DNA of 46,263 bases, from assembly GCA_040877415.1 (NCBI GenBank), contig JBBDNV010000208.1:1-46263 (forward strand), read 5' to 3'. The DNA comes from JBBDNV01 sp040877415 (lineage in GTDB: Bacteria; Planctomycetota; Planctomycetia; Pirellulales; PALSA-1355). Positions 40,542 to 46,263 of this stretch are shown here, piece by piece (within the stretch, counting starts at the first letter, position 1; each line of letters starts with the position of its first letter). The notes under the pieces are model-generated. The model was not told the DNA's origin and searched no databases. It was given only the letters and a program-made list of their open reading frames with translations. Made by a program: the position numbers and the translations under genes.

Positions 40542-42245
40542 TTACGGGCCGAAACCCGGAATGACTCCGCTGGCCTGGGCGTTTTTCAGCGCCGTGCCGA
40601 GCAACTGCAACACGCCCTCTTCGGCACTCAGCCGCAGCGTCGCGCCATTGGGCTGGGGCATGTACTCCAGCCGCAAGTGGTCCTTGCCCGGCGCCTTGGC
40701 CAGATCTGCGGCCAGGGCCGCCAGATCAATGCCGCCGTCGTCGTCCTTGTCGTCATCCGCAAGCGCTGCTGCGAATTGGAAAATCGGCTCCAGCCTCACG
40801 TTCAATTGGAACGGCGGAAGCTGTTTGTCCGCCTCGCTCTTCGAGCGATCGATCAGCATCTTGACCGTGTTCAAGCTGTCGGTGCCCAGCGCCAGGTAGA
40901 CGGCCTTTTCGCCGATTCCCACCGACACGTCGAGCCGCTCGCCCAGCACCTTGGCAATTTTCCGGTCGGCGGGCACCGGAATGCTGGCGGTGTGAAAGCG
41001 GACGCCGGCGTGCGTTTCGGCGTCGAACTTGATCTTGGGGAAGTTCGGCTCGTCTTCCGCCAGCTTGGCGAATTTCCTAAGCGCTTCGTCCAACGACTTG
41101 GGATCGGCCACGTAGGCCCCGACGACGAGTGCCATCGACTTTTCGCCCAGGTTCAGCGTGGCGCCGACGTCGATCTTGCCGCTTTCAAACGTGGCCTTGA
41201 TGGCGTCGAACACCTGGCCGACCATTTCCCGGGCCAGCTTCTTGGAAGATTCGTCGGGCAGCTTGGTTTCGCCTTCGATGTGCTCGAGCGCCTGGGTACG
41301 AATCGCTTCCAGTCCGGCCACGAATTGCTCCGCGTCGTTCTTGCCCAGCTCGGTCGTCAAGTTGAGCGAGGCGGCCGCCTCGGGGACGAGGAATCCGGCG
41401 AAGCTCGACGTGGTGGCCTTCGTCAGGCTGAGCTGCTTGGCCGTGTCGGTGCCGGCAACGGCCGAAAACGACAAGTCGAGGTGGGCCGTCTTGGCCTTTG
41501 GATCGATCGCCAAACCCAAGGTGAGCTGCTCGAGATCGTTGATGACCTTGGTCAACGAATCGATCTGGGCCTCGACCGCCTTGCTGCGGGTTTCAAAGGC
41601 TTCGTCGCCTTCACTCGACTGGCGGGCGAGCCCCGCTTTGACCCCGGCCCGCAATTGATCGATGAGCATCGTGCGGAAAACTTCCGGCACGTTTTGCACG
41701 TGTAGCCGGCCGGCGATGTCGTAGGTCTTCTCCAATCCGGCGAACAGCGCGCCGCCGTCCTTGGGCAGGTTCGCCAGCGGGTCGGACGACGTGGACACGT
41801 AGGCCCAGGTGTTGTGCTCCTTGACGAACACCTGCTGGTTGAAAACGTCGAGCTGGAACATGCCGTCGCCCGCGTCTTCGGCCGGGCCGACCAATCCTTC
41901 CAGCGCTTCGAGCAGTTTTTTCAGATCGGTGACCGGCAACACGATCAACGGTTGAAAGTTCAGTCCGTCGGTCGTGAGCGTGACTCCCAAGGGGCGCTTC
42001 TTGTCGAGGCCGGCCAGGCCCTGACCTTGAGTGAACAGTTGAATCATCCCCTCGAGATTCTTGTCGAGGTCCGGGTTGCCCGTCAGATCGCCGATGAACG
42101 CGATATCGGTCATCAGGCGTTCGTAGCTGGCAATCGTCACCACGGCGACCGGCTTGTTGGCGCCGTCTTGTTCTTGTGCCGCCAAGCGCGTTGCGGGAAA
42201 CGCCAATAGGGCGACGGCCAGCAGGGGAAGTAGGATTCTTTTCAC
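40542..42245 (-). CDS. Secreted planctomycete-type hypothetical protein
   Basis: A 567-residue protein with a clear signal peptide (MKRILLPLLAVALLAFPATR, cleavage probably after LAA). The mature part alternates amphipathic strands and helices with no named domain: VAVVTIASYERLMTDIAFIG near the start, RPLGVTLTTDGLNFQPLIVL, and repeated phrases about error-free charged helices such as LEALEGLV. Similar long exported proteins are common in planctomycetes and lack known function. The stop is followed by a strong terminator. It lies 413 bases downstream of infA on the same strand. Confidence 0.85.
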   Translation of the reverse strand: MKRILLPLLAVALLAFPATRLAAQEQDGANKPVAVVTIASYERLMTDIAFIGDLTGNPDLDKNLEGMIQLFTQGQGLAGLDKKRPLGVTLTTDGLNFQPLIVLPVTDLKKLLEALEGLVGPAEDAGDGMFQLDVFNQQVFVKEHNTWAYVSTSSDPLANLPKDGGALFAGLEKTYDIAGRLHVQNVPEVFRTMLIDQLRAGVKAGLARQSSEGDEAFETRSKAVEAQIDSLTKVINDLEQLTLGLAIDPKAKTAHLDLSFSAVAGTDTAKQLSLTKATTSSFAGFLVPEAAASLNLTTELGKNDAEQFVAGLEAIRTQALEHIEGETKLPDESSKKLAREMVGQVFDAIKATFESGKIDVGATLNLGEKSMALVVGAYVADPKSLDEALRKFAKLAEDEPNFPKIKFDAETHAGVRFHTASIPVPADRKIAKVLGERLDVSVGIGEKAVYLALGTDSLNTVKMLIDRSKSEADKQLPPFQLNVRLEPIFQFAAALADDDKDDDGGIDLAALAADLAKAPGKDHLRLEYMPQPNGATLRLSAEEGVLQLLGTALKNAQASGVIPGFGP

Positions 42246-42658
42246 GTTCGTGTTCTCCTGAGGATTTTTCGAGCCGTGCCACGCTTCACCCGGCCAACGA
42301 CCGCAAACACGCGCGGCTCCTGTGGCTTATACCCTTCGAGCGAGCGTCGGGTTTTGGGCTTGGGCGGTTGGAGGCGGCACGACGCGCTTTTTTGCCACAA
42401 TGAAAAGCGGGCCTAAACCGCCTGATGGTGAGATTAAATCGTAGGTTATGGGATGCCGCGCGCCTAGCAATCAATGCCCCAAATCAGCCGGAGAAAATCC
42501 TTCGGGCGGCCGATTCGCCCACCCCTGCCGCCGTCACGGATCCAGCGCGCAGCATGGCCGCCAGACGATTGCCGGCGCGCAAAGCGAGCGCACGACGCGA
42601 GGGTTTTCGGCGGAACCATCAGAAAGCGAGCCAGCGGGAAGTGCCGCAATCGAAAATG
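42246..42658. other. 413-base intergenic region between two minus-strand genes
   Basis: This should contain the promoter of the secreted protein. Several ORFs of 60-140 residues are open here on both strands, but none has a convincing start site or recognisable sequence. No tRNA-like cloverleaf, repeat or T-tailed hairpin was found. Confidence 0.4.
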
Positions 42659-42886
42659 CTATCGCTCGCGGAAGGTGATGCGGCCTTTGGTCAGGTCATA
42701 CGGGGACAGCTCGACGCGCACCCGATCGCCCGGCACGATGCGAATGAAGTGCTTGCGCATCTTTCCGGCGACGTGCGCAATCACCGAATGGCCGCCGTCC
42801 AACTGCACGCGGAAACGTGTATTGGCCAGCGCCTGCGTCACCACGCCTTCAACTTCAAGTGCCTCTTCTTTTTGCTTTTGCGCCAT
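42659..42886 (-). CDS. infA: Translation initiation factor IF-1
   Basis: A 75-residue OB-fold factor that binds the ribosomal A site during initiation. The sequence has the family landmarks VEGVVTQALANTRFRVQLDG, GHSVIAHVAGKMRKHFIRI, PGDRVRVELSPYDLTKGRI. The ATG at 42886 has GGAG about 8 bases upstream; the open frame to 42898 would add four residues and is not used. It is a stand-alone gene here, not part of a ribosomal-protein cluster. Confidence 0.97.
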   Translation of the reverse strand: MAQKQKEEALEVEGVVTQALANTRFRVQLDGGHSVIAHVAGKMRKHFIRIVPGDRVRVELSPYDLTKGRITFRER

Positions 42887-43125
42887 ACGCGACTCCAAAA
42901 AAACTTCTTGTTAACCCCCTCAACTATTAGCGACGGGCACTCCCTATCATAACTTTTGCTACTGCCCAGTCCAGAGCAGACGATTCGGCAAGTCGGCCTT
43001 TGGGAATATAGCCCCGAGGGCGACCGCGCAATCGGGCATTCGGCCCGTTTGGTCCGGTTGGTCGGATCGTAGCACGCATTCCTCAGGAAAAAGGCCCCCC
43101 CCGGCGGTGATTTTGGTAAGCCAAA

Positions 43126-44301
43126 CTATCGGGCGCCGGCCAAACCGGCACGAACCGCCTCGATCACGGCCGCGGTCGATTCGATGCCGACCGACAGACG
43201 GATGGTGCCTCCGCGGATGCCCAGCGCACTGCGAGCTTCGGCCTCGAGCGCGCGGTGGCTGGTCGATTCCGGATGGCTCAGCGTCGTGGCCAGCTCGCCC
43301 AACGAGGGGCAGAACGGAATCTGCCGGGCAGCCGCCATAAAGGCCGCGGCCGCCGCCGTCCCGCCGCCCAGCGTGAAGCTCACGATCGAACCAAAGCGGT
43401 CGCCGAACTGTCGCCGGGCAAGCTCGTGATCGGGATGGTCGGACAAACCGGGATAGTAAACCGCCTCGACATTGCGGGCCGCTGCCAGCTCCTCGGCCAC
43501 CGCCTGTGCGTTCTGGCAAGCCCGCTCCATGCGCACCCCGAGAGTTCCCAAACCGCGCAGCGCCAGCCAGCAATCAAAGGGCGCAGCCGTCAGGCCCCAC
43601 GTCGCCAGCACCGCCGGCACGCGCTGCCAACGTTGCGCCGAGCCGCAAAGCAAGCCCAACACCACGTCGCTATGCCCGTTCATCGTCTTCGTCAGGCTTT
43701 CCATCACCCAGTCGGCGCCCAACTCATGCGGCCGGCACACGACCGGTCCGGCCAGCGTGTTGTCGGCCACGAGCGCCGCTCCGGCCGCGTGAGCCACTTC
43801 GGCCAGGGCCGCCAGGTTGGCCACGCGCAGCAGGGGATTGCTGATGGTCTCGACCACCAGGAGTTTCGTCCCCTTGGTGAGCGCCCCACGCACGTCGTCA
43901 AGATCGTACGCGTTGACCATCGTGCTGGCGATTCCCAGCCGGCCCGCTTCGCCGGAGAATAGCGCGAGGGTGCGGCCATAAAGCTGGTTGCTCACCACCA
44001 CGTGATCGCCCGTCTCGAGCTGCGACAGAACCGCAAGCGCCAGGGCTCCCATCCCCGAAGCCGCGATCGCGGCCCGTTCGGTCCCGTGCAAGCTGCGGCA
44101 CTTTTCGGCCAATAGATCGGCGTTGGGATGGCCGTCGCGGGCATAGACGTAGCCCGCTTCGCGCCCGGCCAATAGCGCATCGGCCTGCTCGGGATCGCGG
44201 CACTGGTAAACGCTCGACAAATAAATCGGCGGCGCGTGCGGCGTGGTCGGGCTGTCGGGCACGCGCTGGGGGCGCGGGCAAAGATCGTCGGGAGTATCCA
44301 T
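43126..44301 (-). CDS. Cys/Met-metabolism PLP-dependent enzyme (cystathionine gamma-synthase/lyase family)
   Basis: A 391-residue trans-sulfuration-family enzyme. PLP lysine K205 lies in ESLTKTMNGHSDVV; other family residues are YARDGHPN at 53-60, SGMGALALAVLSQLETGDH at 82-100, Y108 in QLYGR, and D180-N181-T182. It could be cystathionine gamma-synthase, beta- or gamma-lyase, methionine gamma-lyase or O-acylhomoserine sulfhydrylase; the sequence does not separate these. It is divergent from the amino-acid permease. Confidence 0.9.
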   Translation of the reverse strand: MDTPDDLCPRPQRVPDSPTTPHAPPIYLSSVYQCRDPEQADALLAGREAGYVYARDGHPNADLLAEKCRSLHGTERAAIAASGMGALALAVLSQLETGDHVVVSNQLYGRTLALFSGEAGRLGIASTMVNAYDLDDVRGALTKGTKLLVVETISNPLLRVANLAALAEVAHAAGAALVADNTLAGPVVCRPHELGADWVMESLTKTMNGHSDVVLGLLCGSAQRWQRVPAVLATWGLTAAPFDCWLALRGLGTLGVRMERACQNAQAVAEELAAARNVEAVYYPGLSDHPDHELARRQFGDRFGSIVSFTLGGGTAAAAAFMAAARQIPFCPSLGELATTLSHPESTSHRALEAEARSALGIRGGTIRLSVGIESTAAVIEAVRAGLAGAR

Positions 44302-44443
44302 GAAGATCGGGTCACGGAGAGAATTCGGCCAATCGAGCCCAGTATAGTCGACCGCCGGGCGCGCTCGCCATCGTCGAGGACGATCACTGTCTCAGGACAC
44401 TACCATTGGCCGAACTGTCTGGCCACGCCGCGCACTCGTCGGT

Positions 44444-45901
44444 ATGCTGGCGGGCATGTCCGCGTCGACCTCGCCTGACCCTCTTGTGACGCCTAAAAGT
44501 TCGCACCTCGAGTTGGCAAAGGTGCTGGGGTTTTATTCGGTCGTGGCGATCGTCGTCGGACAGGTTATCGGCTCGGGCATTTTCTTCAAGCCGCAGGTCG
44601 TGGCCCAGCAGACCGGCGGGTTCGTGGGGCTGATTCTCGCGCTATGGATCATCTGCGGGCTGGTGAATCTGTGCGGCGCTTTGTCGATGGCCGAGCTGGG
44701 GGCCATGTTTCCGCGCGCCGGCGGAACGTACGTTTTTCTGCAGGAAACCTACGGCCGGCTGTGGTCCTTCATGTGGGCCTGGGCCGAGTTCTGGGTCATC
44801 CGCACCGGGGCCATCGCGGCGCTCGCGGCGTATTTCGCCCTGGCCCTGGAAAACGTGCTCTATCCGAGTCCCACGGGCAGCCCCGCCGGCATGGACCTGG
44901 CCGGCGCCGGCTCGACGACGAGCCAAAAGACGATCGCCGTTTCCGTGATTGCGGGCCTGGCCGTCATCAGTATTTTGCGAACCACGTGGGCCGGCGCGGT
45001 GCAGAACGTGGCCACGATTATCAAAGCCGGCTTCGTCCTCATTCTCGCCGTGCTCCCGTTCATTGCCCTGCGGTCCGATCCGGTTGATCCGGGCCAGCTT
45101 TTTCCCCACGCGGTCGACGGCGGCATGGTGTTGGGCATCGGCGCCGCGGTGGCCGCCATCATGTGGGCCTACGACGGCTGGGGAAACGTCACGGTCGTGG
45201 CCGAGGAAATCAAGAACCCCGAGCGCAATCTGCCCATGGGGCTCATCGCCGGCGTCGTGATCCTGATCGCGCTCTACGCGGGGGCGAATCTGGCCTATCA
45301 CCTGACGCTTCCCTCGAGCGTCATTGCCGCCCCGGAAAACGCCTGCCCGGCCATTCCCGCGTGCGAGCGGCTGTTGCCCAGCTTCGGCGCCAGGCTGATG
45401 CGGTCGATGATCATGGTGTCGGTCTTCGGCGCACTGAGCTCCAATGTGCTGGTCGGGCCGCGGGTGCTGTTCGCCGTGGCGCGCGATCATCCGTTTCTGG
45501 GCCGCTTCGCCCGGATTCACCCGACGACGAAAACGCCGGCCTGGGCGATTGCCGGGATGTGCGCCTGGGCCTGCGCGTTGATCCTGATGGGCGGGCTGAG
45601 CTGGGATCCCAACGCGCAGCTATTCAACCTGATGAGCGAGTGGACCGTGTTCGGCGGGTCGATCTTCTATTTCTCGGCGGTCGTGGCGGTGCTGGTGCTG
45701 CGCGCGCGGCGGCCGAATGCCGTGCGGCCGTATCGCACGTGGGGATATCCGCTGGTGCCCCTGATTTTCCTGGCCTTCTACGCCTTCTTGCTGATCACGA
45801 TGCTGTGGGAGAATCCCGGCCACCGGCTCGTCGGTTTGGGGCTCATCTCGATTGGCGCGGTCGTCTATTTCGCGTTTGCCAATCGCACGCCCGAGTCTTG
45901 A
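44444..45901 (+). CDS. APC-superfamily amino-acid permease (LAT/CAT-like)
   Basis: A 485-residue polytopic transporter with about 12 hydrophobic segments. The family signature near helix 1 is VVAIVVGQVIGSGIFFKPQV, followed by LCGALSMAELGAMFPRAGGTY. AYDGWGNVTVVAEEIKNPER around helix 6 is typical of LAT-like permeases. It probably exchanges or imports amino acids across the inner membrane. The start at ATG 44444 is uncertain; ATG 44456 is an in-frame alternative. It lies divergent to the PLP enzyme. Confidence 0.9.
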   Translation: MLAGMSASTSPDPLVTPKSSHLELAKVLGFYSVVAIVVGQVIGSGIFFKPQVVAQQTGGFVGLILALWIICGLVNLCGALSMAELGAMFPRAGGTYVFLQETYGRLWSFMWAWAEFWVIRTGAIAALAAYFALALENVLYPSPTGSPAGMDLAGAGSTTSQKTIAVSVIAGLAVISILRTTWAGAVQNVATIIKAGFVLILAVLPFIALRSDPVDPGQLFPHAVDGGMVLGIGAAVAAIMWAYDGWGNVTVVAEEIKNPERNLPMGLIAGVVILIALYAGANLAYHLTLPSSVIAAPENACPAIPACERLLPSFGARLMRSMIMVSVFGALSSNVLVGPRVLFAVARDHPFLGRFARIHPTTKTPAWAIAGMCAWACALILMGGLSWDPNAQLFNLMSEWTVFGGSIFYFSAVVAVLVLRARRPNAVRPYRTWGYPLVPLIFLAFYAFLLITMLWENPGHRLVGLGLISIGAVVYFAFANRTPES

Positions 45902-46263
45902 AACCAAGTTCTACCCAAATCGCTTATCGCGCACCCCTTGATATTCAACTTGGAGGGTCGACTCAGTGTAGCCGTCACAAGCTGCCCCGGGACAGGGTCC
46001 GGGTTTTGGCCGACTTGGGCCAGCTTTCGCGAGGGAGGGGTTTTCGGATTTGAGGGGCGTTGCTGTTGAGAGCGTTGGTAGGGTTGGCGTTGGGGCGTGG
46101 GGGGTGAAATGTGGGGCGGTGAATAAGTTGTTGGTTGCGGGGGTGGTTGGGGGGTGAGGAGTCTCAAGAAGTGGCTTTGTTGAGACGGTCGGTGCGGGCG
46201 GCTGCTGCGATGCGACAACAACAACAACGCGACGAGGCGATGATCATCGCCGCGTTGTTTCGG
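45902..46263. other. 362-base region with extreme G-richness on the plus strand
   Basis: After the permease the plus strand becomes strongly G- and T-rich, with G-runs of four or more at about 46092-46095, 46099-46104, 46113-46116, 46139-46143 and 46149-46154. This is unlike the rest of the window. It could favour G-quadruplex formation. A possible truncated gene start is listed separately. Confidence 0.6.
46171..46263 (+). CDS. Possible start of a gene cut by the window edge
   Basis: A frame open from GTG 46171 to the last base reads MALLRRSVRAAAAM and then a run of five glutamines (ATG at 46210 is also possible). GGAG lies about 9 bases before the GTG. There are only 31 codons, so it cannot be identified; it may be chance. 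Confidence 0.22.
   Translation, partial: MALLRRSVRAAAAMRQQQQRDEAMIIAALFR

Noticed and set aside
42425..42952. 175-residue plus-strand ORF across the infA region
   Set aside because: Antisense to infA; its sequence is not protein-like.
43081..43110. Run of C followed by A-rich bases as a possible terminator of the PLP enzyme gene
   Set aside because: On the minus strand there is a G-run and then five T, but no convincing stem.
1..46263. tRNA, rRNA, CRISPR arrays, insertion sequences, prophage or attachment sites
   Set aside because: No cloverleaf or T-arm pattern, no regularly spaced repeats, and no transposase or integrase were recognised.

Overview
The window is GC-rich chromosomal DNA from a member of the Planctomycetota, most likely of the Pirellulales type. 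That assignment rests on gene content: a fused cytochrome-like/DUF1549/DUF1553 protein next to DUF1501 proteins, a planctomycete-type ECF sigma factor overlapping a membrane Ser/Thr kinase, two giant secreted proteins with the N-terminal LExRRML signature, Calx-beta and dockerin-like repeats, and hairpin-forming intergenic repeats. This is recognition by family; no database was searched.

Layout. (1) 1-10348 is a surface-polysaccharide locus: two GT4 glycosyltransferases, two SAM methyltransferases, an ABC exporter (Wzm/Wzt type), a PglC/WcaJ-like initiating sugar transferase and a GT39-like membrane glycosyltransferase. A coherent reading is that a lipid-linked glycan is started, extended and methylated in the cytoplasm, exported by Wzm/Wzt and decorated outside. 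(2) 10502-12846 is a sigma factor-kinase pair with a GTGA overlap. (3) 13047-15095 holds a GNAT-like protein, a membrane-anchored DUF3467 protein and a NYN-domain nuclease-like protein preceded by a structured leader. (4) 15251-21099 is a cytochrome/DUF1549/DUF1553 gene followed by two tandem DUF1501 genes whose last 944 bp are identical. (5) 21115-24832 carries a small unknown protein, MurJ, a small conserved protein, ThyX and a CaMKII-association-domain protein. (6) 24964-27688 is a compact EF-P module: EpmA, EF-P and, divergently, EpmB. (7) 27748-30896 has a metallophosphoesterase, a sugar isomerase-like TIM barrel, a DUF4160/DUF2442 pair and a ferredoxin. (8) 31117-32391 is lysA. (9) 32570-40339 encodes two paralogous secreted multidomain proteins, one frameshifted, with near-identical upstream promoter elements. 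(10) 40542-45901 has a secreted planctomycete-type protein with a clear terminator, IF-1, a Cys/Met-metabolism PLP enzyme and an amino-acid permease. The last 360 bases are G-rich and may lead into a gene cut by the window edge.

No tRNA, rRNA, CRISPR array, insertion sequence or prophage was seen. Very long antisense ORFs are frequent and were treated as shadows of high-GC genes. The most noteworthy signals are the gene-conversion-like DUF1501 pair, the shared promoter element of the two secreted proteins, the frameshift in the larger of them, and the two-hairpin leader in front of the NYN gene.
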